DNA of 64,000 bases from Zhengitettix transpicula (GCA_037074705.1 CM073590.1:44210395-44274394), one strand, 5' to 3'. Counted from the stretch's first letter, positions 50,509-63,400 are shown. Notes: a model not told the origin generated them from the sequence alone. A program made the numbers and translations.

Positions 50509-52497
50509 TAAAATTTTTGAGTGATAATCTCATATAATTTTTGAGTTGATCACTGATTGATCACAAGTGAGTTGATGTGTGCAACATTTCTACGTCAAGT
50601 CGTTCCAAAAATATTATGTTCCCGAAATTTATTGGTACATACTATTCTCTATGTGAGAGTGCAACGAGACAAGGCGTTCTTGTCTCGTATATGAGAAAAA
50701 GATAATGTTGACTGTTGAAATGCAGACATTTCAGAGATTTGGAACTAAATTAAACTTTTATCACGAAGAAAATGAAGCAATATTAATGGGAAATAACTCT
50801 CATTAGTACAACTCACCAATGAAGCTATTTGCATAACCGACTTCAATGTTCTCCTTGCTTTTCATTATTTAAATTCTTTACTGTGTATTTTGTTATACAG
50901 AACCTACTTGAGAGATATTTTATGCTACGTATCTCTGCAAAAATAGCTTCCAGGCAGTCTTATTCTTTCAGGTTCTCGAAACCCTATGAATTGTAAAAGA
51001 TCTACCAAGATTGTAAGAGTTTAGAATCAACACACTGTGAAAATGACACGTAATTAATATGTACATTAAAAAAGCAGGCTATGCCATTTGTGTTTCGAAT
51101 AAAACATCAGTAAAATGCATAGTTTTGTTGAACTGATTCTTGAGGCCCGTATCTCTAACCCTTACACAGACATGGCATAGTAAAATGGCAGATTTTCAGC
51201 TTTAACTTGCATGAAGATGATGATAATAAGAAAGATAGCCAAATACACACGTGCAGTTGTGCGGATTGTTCTCGTAAACCTTCCATTTCTAATAATCCCA
51301 CAGTAAAATGTGTAAAGGGCGTCCTGGGTGGCGAATTAATGTAAAAATTCCATGAAATAAACTTTCCAGTAAATTTTTCGTGCAACACTGCGAAAACCAC
51401 GAGTGCTTGTAACGTGTTGTACTGTACTGTTGGAAGAAAACACGTTTACGTCAACATATGTCAATTTCGAGTGCATCGCGCACCAAACATCTGTCACAAC
51501 GAACACACATTTTGACAATATTGTTTTATGATTTCCACCTATTAATTAACATTAAAGAGCACGACTGTTACAGCAGAGCGCCAATATTTCAATCAAAGTT
51601 GTCAACGTTACAGTTTAAAGATATGATACTCTTATTGATAGTCTTTAATTTAGTAAGAAATCATTTTCTTAATATCGCGTTGGATTCGAATAAATTATTT
51701 CCTCTTTTACCTTTTGTGTCAAAAATGGTCATTTGAAGCACAACGCTCTGTCTAGAGTAAATGCCTAAAACAGCCTCTGGATTAATCATTTTTGTAATAT
51801 GAGAATGAACTCCTGGTAGCAATGAAAAATAAAAGCTGATTAAGTTGTTTTCTGATACCACTGTGGAGTCCAAACTTGGTTTTAATTATTACTAGAAGCA
51901 GAATATTTGTGAATTAGCTAGAAAATTATAAAAATCCTAGTCTTTTTTAGACTCCTCGTTCATTAATTATATCAGACATGAGGGCCATCAAAACTATATG
52001 GAACTCGCACGGACGTTATTACTTCTGGCTATCAACAACAAAGCTCGGTATGTAAATATTTTTAACATTTAATCAACAGCAATTGTATCACTAAACAAAC
52101 GAGAATTTAACAAATAGATTAATTCTGCACACACTTTCATTATTAAGCATCAACCCATTCGTAAAACTATTTCCCTTATTTTCTACGGTACGCAGTTACA
52201 ACAAACGTTGAAGAACTGTGTTGAAGTTGCTCAGGCTTCAGCCACCTCCTTACGGGGCTTCGCCAACCGCAACACGCCACAGTACAACAAGATGACGACT
52301 TTTCAACATAGTTTCTATAAAATAACTTTGACAGTGCTGCAGCATACATTTCTTACATTAAAGTTACTTTGGGAACGCATGTCCGACAGACGCTATCCAG
52401 AGACCAGAAACAAGTTATGGAACATAATACCACTAAATGTTACCAATTAAAACACGAAGAGTTAAACAACTACTTTAGAATATTTAAGTATACTGTG

Positions 52498-52498
<1 letters not shown>
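50509..52498. other. Intergenic with one perfect hairpin
   Basis: AT-rich sequence without a gene. A perfect 10-bp stem with a 5-base loop lies at 50664-50688 (ACGAGACAAG-GCGTT-CTTGTCTCGT). At 51226-51247 a segment AATAAGAAAGATAGCCAAAT matches the end of the foldback element at 63748-63823. Frames of 60-90 codons at 51155-51873 overlap each other on both strands and show no motif. Confidence 0.5.

Positions 52499-52532
<34 letters not shown>
52499..52532. repeat. (AT)n microsatellite, left border of LTR-like copy C
   Basis: A run of AT dinucleotides immediately before the TGTGGTAATTAAGG start of copy C. A comparable run borders it on the other side at 53577-53620. Confidence 0.9.
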
Positions 52533-52535
<3 letters not shown>

Positions 52536-53573
52536 GGTAATTAAGGAAACATGTAATTATTTAATGAACAAAATTTTACGATTTTCATTGTCGGCGGCGT
52601 AAATATAAGAATTGTGTACAAGAATATGGGGCCTATAATTCTTGCTTGCTGTGGGCATTGTCGCGAAGGCATGGCTGGACGCGCGGAACTTTAGCGTGTG
52701 TTTGGGAGGATAGTCAAAGAGCAGAACGAGTGTGTGTTGGGAATCGGAGGAGAGAGAGAGAGAGAGAGAGCAGAGTTTTTGTTCTGGAAAGCTGCAGAGT
52801 GTGTTTGTCAGAACTTATAATTGACAATTGCTTGGAACAGGAAAGCGAATCTAATTCAAAGTTCCTGTTACTATATCCAAGCAAGTGTATAGGGGCAGCA
52901 GAGACGTATAAGTCCCGGGTTTATGAATTACGAGTCGACAATCTTAAGTATTTGTCCATTGGCATTTATGCAAGCATCAGATTTAAAAAAACGTTAACAA
53001 CTGTAAAGAGCAGGAAGTGTTGCGTCTGAAAATTACAACCACATTAAATTCAGTGAAATATGGCCTTCTGTGAAGTGTTTAACAATAATCGAATGAGAAC
53101 GAGCCCCCCGCGAACAGCAAATGGTAATGTAAACTAAAAGAAGAATTATTAATTGTAAACCTAATGTAAATAATAATTATCGTCAGATTTCATATTTCAA
53201 ATAACTTTTTAAGTTAAGAATTTTCCTCATTGTAAGTTTTTAATTGTATTGTCGTAACATTCTTTATTGGAGGCGCGATAGACGGCCCTGAAATTAAGCC
53301 GTGACACTTTACCAACTTGTAACAAAATTGTTAATTGTGATCAGAATTTGTTTTAATAAATTAACTTTGTTTTATATTTTGAATTCAGATTTTTCATTTA
53401 AAATCCTATCATTTCAATTTTTAATTTTTTAATTTAAAAATCTAATTAAATTGTATTACTACATTTTGGTGCCTCAACGTGGGGTTTATTTTAATTTATA
53501 ATTGTGTTAATTACATTTTGGCACCTCAATGTGGGGCAAATTAAAATATTTAATTGTATTTAAATTGTTTATT

Positions 53574-53576
<3 letters not shown>
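52533..53576 (+). mobile_element. LTR-like element copy C with duplicated primer-site-like motif
   Basis: It starts TGTGGTAATTAAGGAAAC and the putative LTR ends near 53463 (TTGTATTACTACA), about 930 bp, close to the 915 bp of copy A. Directly after it comes TTTTGGTGCCTCAACGTGGG (53464-53483), then an AT-rich filler ending TTAATTACA, a second TTTTGGCACCTCAATGTGGG (53516-53535) and a final TTTATTACA at 53576. The motif matches, with one extra base and a few changes, the complement of the tRNA-Lys 3' end used as primer-binding site. A (GA)n run lies at 52748-52770. The 127-codon frame at 52646-53029 has no domain and is probably incidental. It has no internal protein-coding region. Confidence 0.55.
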
Positions 53577-53615
<39 letters not shown>

Positions 53616-53628
53616 TAAATACATATAT
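53577..53628. repeat. (TA)n tract between two inverted LTR-like elements
   Basis: Alternating TA followed by AAATATAAATACATATAT. Copies C and D abut it with their 3' ends facing each other. Confidence 0.9.
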
Positions 53629-54640
53629 TGTAATGAATAACTTAAATTAAACAATACCGAATTGCCCCACGTAAAATGTAATGAATAACTTAGTGGCTTA
53701 ATAATTAATTAAACAAAATTGAATGATTCATTAAACAATTAATTCGCATTTTTTATTAAATCGATAGTTCATTTATGAAACAATTTATTTTATTTTAAAG
53801 TGAAGGATCAGAAATTACAACATCCTTTAAACTTTACAATACAATTTACTTTTATTCAATAAAATTTATAACATTTTATATGAGATTAATTACATTTAAC
53901 GTTTTCAATGTTTAGAGATTTTGTAACTCTTTTCTCAGGGTCATTTATCTGGGCCTGCTAAGTAAAGAAACAACCTTTATATTTATAGAACTTACGTTAC
54001 ACGATCATAGAATTTACAAACTAAGACGTTAAACAATCAAAACAAAATGAGAAAGCGTAAATCTGACGAATACCTTTAATTATCTTTTACGAAAATTTAA
54101 TTAAATTGGTTTCTACTTACAAAATATTTGGCTGGTACCAGACTTAGATCTCCTGGGCTCGCTCACAATTCACACTAAAAAGGCCATTGATTGTACAAAA
54201 CACGGTCGTAGCTTTCAAGTTTTTCCTCTGGGAACTGGAACTGCTGTTCCCTCCGGAGTATTAGTTAGACAGGTTGTTGCAAGATTGTCTCTATGTGGAA
54301 ACTGATGATGGTCTCGGTACTCGTAGAAAATTTAATGTGGCGCTGATTATTAGGTTACTCTTTGCAGTATTACAAAGTATCACGCTGTCCAAACTTTATA
54401 CTCAAAATCTAAAAATTGTAACCTTCTCGGTTTGATTTATGCGCTGACCACGCTGTTCGTTGTCCGCTCTCAATTTTACTTCCACACCGGACTGCTTTCC
54501 ATAAAGTGCTCGCGGCTCAAACAAATCCCGCCTATACATTGTTGTCTTTTGACAATATTTTGCATAGAGAATTATAAAAATATTTACAAAGGCTTTTAGT
54601 ACCGCTAACAATCCGTCATAACTATCCAATTATTAAAATA
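53629..54640 (-). mobile_element. LTR-like element copy D, opposite orientation
   Basis: It begins at the (TA)n tract with TGTAATGAATAACTTAAATT, followed by GAATTGCCCCACGTAAAATG, which on the minus strand is a shortened primer-site-like motif (CATTTTACGTGGGGC) flanked by two TTCATTACA ends. The shared block with AGGGTCATTTATCTGGGCCT lies at about 53936-53955, and the far end is near 54636 (CCAATTATTA). It is more diverged than copy C. The minus frame at 54402-54629 has no motif. Confidence 0.5.
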
Positions 54641-55194
54641 ATTAGTATTCAAATATATAATTTCAGATAATTATGTACAGTTTCACATATCACCATTTTT
54701 TGAATGAGGATATTCCACGTAAGTTTGTGTCGTTTTTATTATTATTCTCTCCGTATAGTCTTTGTCTAGGGCAGAACCTATGGCCATGATATTCTGGTTC
54801 TCAACTGGATATTTAATTAATATTTATATACAATAGAAATAGATTATTTGAAAGTTCCATGGGCATTTCGGTTAATTTTATTACGGCAGGAGTTAATTTT
54901 AATGTCGCAAAAGTATTTTCAGTTCAGTTTAGTGAATTTATAAATATTTAATGATTAAATTGTAATGTATGTTAAGGATTTTCTTTTATTTACAAATGAC
55001 CAAATAATATAAAAAAGAAACAAAATGGCCGAAACGTCAGAAACAATGTAAAACAAAATCACAAGACGTTTCGTTTTTGGTTTGGAACGTAATCAGGCGA
55101 ATATGATAACAAATTTGGTATTGATGAATATCAAAAAATTTTAAAAAATAGTTTTTATATAAACATGTCAAAATTGTTTATATATATATATATA
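54641..55194. other. AT-rich spacer with a 9-bp inverted repeat
   Basis: No gene seen. CGAAACGTC (about 55031) faces GACGTTTCG (about 55065) across some 25 bases. Confidence 0.5.
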
Positions 55195-56086
55195 TTACAT
55201 AATTATGTGTTGACATTTAAATGAAAACACTATTAACTTTAAACAATAACCAAAATTTATTACGCCAAATTTGAAACAATTATTCAAAATACAAAATATA
55301 ATTGGGATCTCAGGGTCTTAAACTGGGTTTGATAATGGCAGAATTTAAACAATCAAAGAACACAAAATTTATATTTACTTTATAAGGAAATCGATGCGTC
55401 TAAACATAGACGAAATTTATTAATGAAGAAATTTATACTAAAAGATTTGAGTTTAAACAATTTCATTTTATCAAGAATTAAAGAACGATCTGACGTTTAT
55501 CTTTTAAAAACGGTTTACAATAATTTTAAGGTTTTCTTTCTACTTACGGCAGCCCAAGAGTCACATTAAATTTTCGTAGCACAATGGTGGGATTTTCACA
55601 GATCCTAATTATTCACAGACTCTAATTAGCATAGTTTGTCGGTTGGTTTAAAATGAATTGGTTACTTCTCGATGATTTACTGCAACCTGGATTTGTAGAT
55701 CTCGTGAGCCATGTTGAAAATGCAACTCACTAGTTTGTTCTGTTGACTGAAGATTGCTTTACTTTTAGCAATTTGGTGTAATAGCGTACTTATTACTGGA
55801 ACACATTCTTTCGTTCCTTAAATTAAACCTCTTTTATTCTCGCTGCTGAGTGACAAAACTGTTCAAACTTTCGTGAATTAGACTTTTGATCTGTTCTCCT
55901 CGACGCTCACTGCCCATCTGTCTCTGTTCGTCTCCTAATTTTGAGCGCGTAGATCTTCTCCCTACCATACAACAATACACTCCTTTCATTGTCGATTTGT
56001 TGTGGTATCGGCTACCGCTATCAATAATGTGTCCTCTACAATTTAACTTTTCAATTAGAACAATGCCTTAATTACCAATTGTTACA
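55195..56086 (-). mobile_element. LTR-like element copy B (probable solo LTR), about 890 bp
   Basis: Lies between two (TA)n tracts. It matches copy A along its length: TTGGGATCTCAGGGTCTTAA, TGGGTTTGATAATGGCAGAA, GCGTCTAAACATAGACGAAA, and at the right TTTTGAGCGCGTAGA and ACAATGCCTTAATTACCAATT, ending in GTTACA at 56086. The left terminus (TTACATAATTATGTG) is less well preserved than in copy A. There is no primer-site motif and no internal region. Confidence 0.6.
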
Positions 56087-56188
56087 ATATATATATATAT
56101 ATATAGGTCTAAATTCAAATACAGAAACTAAATGTCAGATGGTTTCGTATTAAATTGTTTCTCTCGCATTGGGCATTTTATTTATCAT

Positions 56189-58185
56189 ACTAGCTGGGTG
56201 CCCGGCGTTGCCCGAGATGTCATTTATCCGTAACCCCCGATATGACTCCAATTTCGGTTCCTTTTGCGATATTTTTATGTATCGCTGCTCGAAACCTATC
56301 CCTACATGTGCTCACCTCCCATGCCGAAGGGGGTTTAACTCATTGACGAAATATATCGGCCGTTTTTACACGTCAGAAGATAACTACCCCCACAAATGTG
56401 AGATAATCAAAAAGTATTTATTCCACGCAAAAATTGACCGATTACATTGTGTGAATTTTTCTACACCCGCCCAACACCTCCCAAACCCGTCGCATTACCC
56501 AGGGTGTCGCAATTAGACTCAGCGACAGTAATAGTCTCTGAATTGATTCGAATCTCGGTTGTTCTAGAGTAATTTTTATTTAACGCGCCTCCACCAAAAC
56601 CACTAACCTTGCTCCCCTCACAGGGGCTGAAATTGTACACAAACAACATCGGCATAAATACTATCAAAGTCATTAACTCCAGGAAATAATTATTTAACGC
56701 AAATATCGACCGTTTAAGGTGCTTGAAAATTTCCTCCCCGCCCAACTCCGCGAGGCCCCAAACATCCACGCACACCACCACGAAACCCCGTGCATTACCC
56801 GCGTTGTCATAAATACATACACCTATATCCATGGTTTGACTCGAATCTCGTTTTATTGGGTTATTGTTATGAAACACACCTCCATCTCTACGCATATTTC
56901 CCTACCATGCCGTAAGGTGTTGAAATTATACACAAACAAAATCGGTAGAAATACTATAAATGACATATGTAAAATATTTATTTCACACAAATATCGTCCA
57001 TTTTACATGTCAGAAAATTTATACCCCCACACAGCACCTCCCACCCCCGGCCAACCCTTACGTTCCCCAGGTTGTCATAAATAAACTCACTGACATCCAT
57101 AACTTGAATTTGTCTCCACTCTGGGATTTATTCACGTTATTCTCTTGTAACGCCCCTCAAACCCCCACCACTAAGTATGATATTTTACGTGCCTTAAGGG
57201 GTTGAAATGAAAAACAAAATCGGTAGAAATATTATAAATGACATTGACCTCGATAAAAATTTATTCCCTCCAAAAATCGAACATTATACATGTTTGAAAA
57301 TTTACACCCCCGCCAACCTTTACTTGGGGGGAGTTAAACGGTTAGTTGAATGTAATAATTCAACTCATTTACATTCATGACCGTGGGTTCGACTTCAATG
57401 ACGATTGTTTTTGCATAATTATATTGTAATTCCACACCACCGCCACCCTTAAGGGGAGCTCCATTTCCAATCCCGAAAGGGGTTGAAATTATACACGGTG
57501 AAAATGTAGAGAAATTTTATTAATGTAATTCATCCCGAAATATATTTAATCGGCGCAAAAAACGACCGTTTGACATGTTTTTAAAAAATTCTTACACCCG
57601 ACCAACTCCTCCTCACCCAGCCCCCCCCCCCCCCAAAGTGCGTTGTCCAGAATGTCATAAATAAATTCAGCGACTTCCATTACCTTCGATTTGACTCGAA
57701 TCTCGGTTTTTTTCTTGTAAAGTCCCAACCACCCCCACCCCTTACAATGCACCTCCCCTCATGTCGCGAGAGGGGTTCAATTTTTACACACATAACTTGG
57801 GTAGAAATACTTTAAATCTAATTAATCCTGAAAAATATTATTCAACTCTAATATTGGTCGTGATTTCTTATTTCAATAATTCCACTCTCGTCCACCTCCA
57901 CACCGCGGGAGTTAAATGGTCAACTAAATGTCATAATTAAACTCAGCGACATTCATAACCCTGTATTTGACTCTAATCTCGGTCCAATTCGAGTTATATA
58001 TTTTTAATACCCGTTGACCCTCATCCCTAATGTAAGCTCCCTCACAATCCTGAAAGGGGTTCAAATTAAACTCGAGAACGTGTAGTGAAATTTTAATAAT
58101 TTCATTGTTCCAGAAATATATGTAATCGTCGCAAAATTCAGCCGCTTAACTTACTTTCAAATTTCTATTCCCCACTCGACATACA
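56189..58185 (+). repeat. C-rich tandem array 8 with head
   Basis: It begins ACTAGCTGGGTGCCCGGCGT, followed by TGCCCGAGATGTCATTTATCC, and continues with about eight units in plus orientation; a C tract lies at about 57621-57634. Instead of the usual tail it passes into the second module at about 58186. Overlapping frames of 60-145 codons on both strands (for example 56169-56516 and 56461-56895) are by-products of the repeat. Confidence 0.85.
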
Positions 58186-58668
58186 TTTTAATGTATCCAA
58201 ATGCGCCATTTGGCTTTATTAAAGATGGCGATGATGATAATTTATTCCAATTAATTTTGCGCAAGTATGGTAAAGTATTTCGTACTGTTTTTTATTATCA
58301 TTCAATGGAGTAATTCGGAATAAAATTATAGTATTTATTAAAACAAAATATTTCGGCTTTATTTCATTACGGAAAACGTAACTATTTCCTGTGTTTTGCA
58401 GAATCGGTGCGCGAGTTTTGACGTCACAATTGCTGCGCGCGCAGTAATATTTAACTCACAATTATTCGAAAATTCGTAACTTATTTCAACTATAATTATT
58501 TCCATCTTAAAGATAGCAGTTTCTCACGCCCACGGTACCGGTTCTCGAGTTTGACAGAATGTGTGTACCAAGTTTTGTTGTATTCTGTCCACGAAATAAA
58601 ATTTCTATAGAGAATAACGTAAATAGTAACATACATACATCCTACTTTATTTATATACATAATTCCAC
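58186..58668 (+). repeat. Second module, copy 3 (3' part only)
   Basis: Only the last part of the module is present: CGACATACATTTTAATGTAT, ATGGTAAAGTATTTCGTACTG, a TTTTGACGTCACAATTGCTG block, GGTACCGGTTCTCGAGTTTG, GTGTACCAAGTTTTGTTGTA and TTCTGTCCACG. It closes with an ACATACATACATC run and TTTATTTATATACAT. Its 5' join to the C-rich array differs from the joins of copies 1 and 2. Confidence 0.7.
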
Positions 58669-61111
58669 TAATTTGCGATAAATACAGCTATATAAAGAAA
58701 ATGTCGTAATTGTCTTCTATTTAAAGTAAATACGGGGATGATTTGGAGGTGGGTGGTGTAACAGTAGTTCGGATTTGATTGGATAATGGATGATAAACAC
58801 ATTAACAGAATTTTGTGATTCATTCATATTTAAATTTAGATAATGATTTTATTATTTTATTTCGTAATTTAAATTTTATTAATATTACATTTTGTTTCAA
58901 TTCCGAATCACTTTACTCTTTTTTACTAATCCAAATAATAGTAATAATCTTCACTATCTACATTCTGCATCTTTGCCGCAATCAGCAATGGCGAATTTAA
59001 ATTACGAAATGACAAATCTTAAAACAAAATATTTGTGGCGTTCAGAAAATTGAGATAAAAATACTGATTCACAAATGGCGTGAAATGAACTCATTATATA
59101 CAGCTGAAAAACTTGTATTCGATATTTGAAATTCACTTCCAGAATCATTTCCTCGTGAAAAAAATATATTTGACATTTTAAAGATTTTACGTTCGACTTA
59201 TTGTATCGAACAGTCATTAACCAATACGAATCTGATCTAATTGAAATTGAGCTCATTAAAAATTTGGAATTATGCTTTCGATTGAATGTTACAAATTATT
59301 TGCCAAATATTACCATCAGCAGAGATGTAAGAACAAAGATCGCATTGATTATTTTATTAATCTGATTGTAGTAGTTAATATTTGAATAAATACATTGTTT
59401 TCCTGTAATTTCATATTTATTGTTTTGCAAATTTGTAAAATAATTGCAGTCATTTAAATAAAAACTATATTTGTCTTCAATATTTCCTTAATTAAGATTG
59501 CCGGCCCCTCGTGTAGGGTCACCCTTCCTTCAAGGTCTTGTCTTCTGCATATCTCCAATCCCAGATTAAGCGAAAATCACGCCTTGAATTATGTTCCAAT
59601 CAGACGATTTTTCGAGTTGGTGTCAAGAAACTGCATGTTGCGAGGTCGGGTAAATTTCAAAAACTTTACTGAATTTCTTCTGCAATTTCACGTGCATTCG
59701 TCTCCTAAACATATTGCAACTTCTTCAGAATTGAGCCGTAATATTTATTCGTTATCTAACCGTTTGCAAAATATTTGAACTTATCGATAAATGTCTGCGT
59801 CTTTCCGCTTTGGAAGCAAGGTAGTTCAAGTTCTTCAAGTCTTTGCGCATCTCTTCAAAACGGAGTTGAAACAGGTCTCTTAGTCTGTTTCGGTAAAGGA
59901 GTCAGCAACAGTGAAATCAGGTCATATATAATTTATTATGCTTATTATGCTCATATTGTGCAGAAAAAGTAGTTTCAAACAACAACGTTTGCCCGTTGCT
60001 CTCTCTTCCTGGATAAACTTAGATCCAGTTGCTGCACTATGGCCATTTTGATTTCTGAGAAATTTCTTTTCAAATGTATATCTGTGCCATTTGATACACA
60101 ATTTTCACCAATGACCGTCTTCATTTATCATCTATTTTCGGCAAAATCCTTCAAATGCATTAACTTAATGAAATGTCGGGGAAGCTAACGACTGTGATAA
60201 ACTTTAACTAAACGAGAATCTTTTCACATTACGTAACTACTAAAGGACTGCTGAATAGACGGGAGCAATTTTGCGTTCATAGCTCACAACTTGTATGGTT
60301 GTTATAAACATTATTTAGTATCCATTTGTATAATTTGGATCCTAACAAGACAACTGTGCCATGAAATATTTTCTTTGAAACAAACCTGTATTATTTATAA
60401 CCTTCTAGAAATATACGACCATTAGTGTCAGTCGGTAAATACGTGAAAGACTGAGGCCATCGTGTGCGTTTATAAAGAAAGTTTTCCCCGCTAAAGAACG
60501 TTGTGTCGCAAGTGATAATTTTTTTGTTCAATCTAATGGTCACTGCTACGAGTTTCAAAACAACCACACACGTTAAAAATGAATTAAGAGAGAAAAAAAT
60601 AATCAAACGATGGTACATACATCAAAATTTAGCTCGAGGTCGTAAAAAATTCATTTGCTCCCACAACTAAAACTTATCACATCAAAAATTCATTAAAAGT
60701 CAACAATACTTATTTGTTTAAATTTAACTTTCGCATAATGTATCATATCTATCATTTTAACTATTAAAAAATAGTAGCGTCTGGGGTACAAATCGGAAAT
60801 GTAATATTTGATTTTATTAGCATTATTGATCGAGTACCTAAATTTACTTACTTCCTAATCATTTTAGGTATGCATCTGTAATAGAAAATACAAAAAATTG
60901 TAATCATATCAATTGTTCTTAATAGGCAAATTTCTACATATTAACTAGAGAAGATTAGTTTGAAATCCTGCTCTCAGGCTCTTTTCGCCGATTTTGTGTT
61001 TCTACACATTATTTCGTTCTGTGCTAACTTCTTCATACTAAATCCAATAATATCCTTCACTATTTTATAAAATGTAGTCGAAATTTTCACATTAATATGT
61101 TGTACTGTACC
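58669..61111. other. AT-rich intergenic stretch
   Basis: About 2.4 kb of AT-rich sequence. Frames of 60-85 codons (58815-59000, 59002-59256, 59584-59972, 60391-60618) show no motif. A GC-richer patch near 59500-59600 has no interpretable frame. Confidence 0.5.
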
Positions 61112-61310
61112 TTTTAACATCGGCTAGAAAAAAACTTGTCTCGTCTTCTGTTCCCTCAAATATTTTCTTTTTTATTCCTAGTTTTGCCGCTTCCATTGGT
61201 ATTAGATATTTTTCTATAGAATCACATTTCAAATGCTTGGAGTATACTTTTTTAAGGCGTTCTTCAGTTTTGTATAATCGTGTGTTCATTAGCACATTTT
61301 TATAAAATTA
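61112..61310 (-). CDS. Weak candidate coding exon, function unknown
   Basis: A minus-strand frame open for about 70 codons with a lysine- and glutamate-rich, protein-like composition (for example KYLIPMEAAKLGIKKKIFEG). It is followed by AAAAG|GTACAG at about 61112, a usable splice donor. No convincing acceptor or neighbouring exon is seen. It may equally be a fragment of an old mobile-element protein or a chance frame in AT-rich DNA. Confidence 0.15.
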
Positions 61311-61640
61311 TTTCTAAATCACGACCAAATGACTGATTATAAAAAACTTTCTTAGCATGTGCTATTCTCCTTATAAGTCAATCTCTGAACCCAACCTCGG
61401 TGATCTTACTATGGCTTTTTTATTGTCAGGTACTCCAATTTATTAGAACTGCTCCAAAATTATATATTTCCTTTTATTAAAATAGCACGATATCGAAATC
61501 TTTATAACTTTATCGACCTAATTCCACGAGAACTAAATTCAAACTAAATGAGAAAATGATTTTTTACAAATGCGTATTTCACAGGCTGGTAACCCACACC
61601 CACAATTATAGCACAAATTAATAACTGTAATTGTATGAGT

Positions 61641-61827
61641 AACCCAGTAACTATTATTTCATAAAGTGACATGATTTTCGGGGTTGTGAATTAAACACAG
61701 AAACTGTTCCCGAGGACTTTATAATTGGAAAAGTTGGTTTTTCATTACTGGCCTCAGCATATACAAGTAGGGAAATAAATAAAGTACCCAACTTTTTGTA
61801 CGGAAGGATGCAAATAGTTACTGGGTT
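61641..61827. repeat. Small foldback element, 15-bp perfect inverted repeat
   Basis: AACCCAGTAACTATT at 61641-61655 is repeated in reverse complement at 61813-61827, with 157 bases between. The spacer has no coding capacity. Size and layout suit a miniature foldback repeat, but no target duplication is evident. Confidence 0.6.
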
Positions 61828-62241
61828 AGAGTAAATGACACCTGAATCGTCATATTATGGCACTTAAGTCAGATGTTAAGAGGGGGAATTGATCCAGAAA
61901 GTGAGAAGTTTCTAATAATAATAGAGTAAAATATTTTTCACGTGAAACTTTATTCAGGTTATGCTGATTCTTCACAATAAGAAACGTTCCAATTAAATCA
62001 GCCAAATTAAAAATTTAATTTTGAAACTTCTTAAGGAAGTAAAATAATTCAAAATTGTACTATTAGCAAATGCAAACATATAACAGAGAGAATTTAGCTT
62101 TTATTTACTAAGAAGTGAGGTTACATCTAGTACAACAACCATCTCGATGTGTTGCCAAACTCAACTCACAAAATCAATGTTGCCACCTTACACTTAAGAA
62201 TAGCACATTCATCCTGTCTTTAATATCTCAGTTTGATTGTT

Positions 62242-63400
62242 TCAGTCTTTAACATAGTCCTTTAAGTAAGCAGGAGGTTGCCTGAGGTGAACAGGATGCA
62301 ATTATCTAGTGTTCAAGTTCCTGTTGATCACATCTTCTGTGGTGATAGCCGACTGCACATCAGAATCCACTTGGCTATTTTCTTCTGTATCCCCTTTGCC
62401 GTCAGCAGGTTTCGTAGTTTCTCCTTTCGGAGCCAAATGTTTAATACAAGCAGTTTTTTCACTTCCATCAGCAAGATTTACACGAGCGTAGACGGAAGAT
62501 GCTTAATTCAGCTCAACTTCTTGGACAAGACGCTCATACTTATTTGCACATAACTGACTTTTTCATTAGAACTGGACCAGGCTGGATAAGCCAAGTGGGT
62601 AAGGAGCAGCAGGATGAGAAAACATTCACTCATGGGAAGTGGCATTGGTAGCGGTACATAACAAGGAACGAATGGAATGCAGAGCTAGTTGTACAACTGC
62701 TTCCCATTGTTCAGTAGTTATATTATTTGATCTTAAGGTAAGTAGTATGCTTTTCCAGATTATTCCGTGATAACGTCCATTTCCTGCCGGATTATAGGAA
62801 GTTCCGCGACTCGTAGTGATTCCATGAGATCACTCTGGATATTAGATATTAGAGCACCGGTTGTCCGGGATAATATGTCCGCGATTACATTTTGTTTCCC
62901 CGGGCGATAGATAATGCCAAACTAAAAACTAGCCAATTCAAGTCTCTAACAGATTAATTTTTCATTTTTATCTTGCTGCTGTGTTGTTGATCAAATACAA
63001 ATAAAATAGCTTGTTGATCCATGAACACCTCAAAATGTTTCCCCATCATGAAATGTCTTCCAATGATGAAGCGATTCAACAATGGCACATGCCTCTTTTT
63101 CTGGGGAAGAATGTCTCAATTCGGAAATATTTAATATTCTTGAAAGAAAAAAAGGCAACTGGACGGCCTGCTTGACTAAAGGTAGCACAAATAGCAAAAT
63201 CTGATGAATCCGTTTCAACTCTAAGAGGTATGTTGTCTTCAATTATTGCCAAGGTAGTATTAGCCACATCATTTTTAAGTGAGCTGAAGGTTGATACTAT
63301 CTCTTTAAAGAGATGAAACTGTTTTGTTCCTATTAAGGATTGTATATTCTCTGAAAAACCTGGAATCGACCGACAATAATGGGAAAACATACCCAAAGCA
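62242..63400 (-). pseudogene. pol: Ty3/gypsy retrotransposon pol remnant with internal deletion
   Basis: The minus strand first gives the end of a reverse transcriptase and its RNase H region: MGMFSHYCRSIPGFSENI (about 63396-63340), then SLKNDVANTTLAIIEDNIPL, RVETDSSDFAICATFSQAGR and, after a frameshift, ELRHSSPEKEACAIVESLHHW. A little further FGIIYRPGKQNVIADILSRT can be read. The central part (most of the integrase) is missing; the reading resumes around 62690 with AVVQLALHS, a late integrase phrase. The C-terminal end SVYARVNLADGSEKT and IKHLAPKG follows at about 62490-62430, ending in PAYLKDYVKD plus TGA at 62242-62244. Several stops and frameshifts lie in between. I see no LTR on either side. 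Inactive. Confidence 0.85.

Noticed and set aside
52646..53029. 127-codon plus-strand frame including a GA repeat
   Set aside because: It lies inside LTR-like copy C; the arginine/glutamate run comes from the (GA)n microsatellite and no domain follows.
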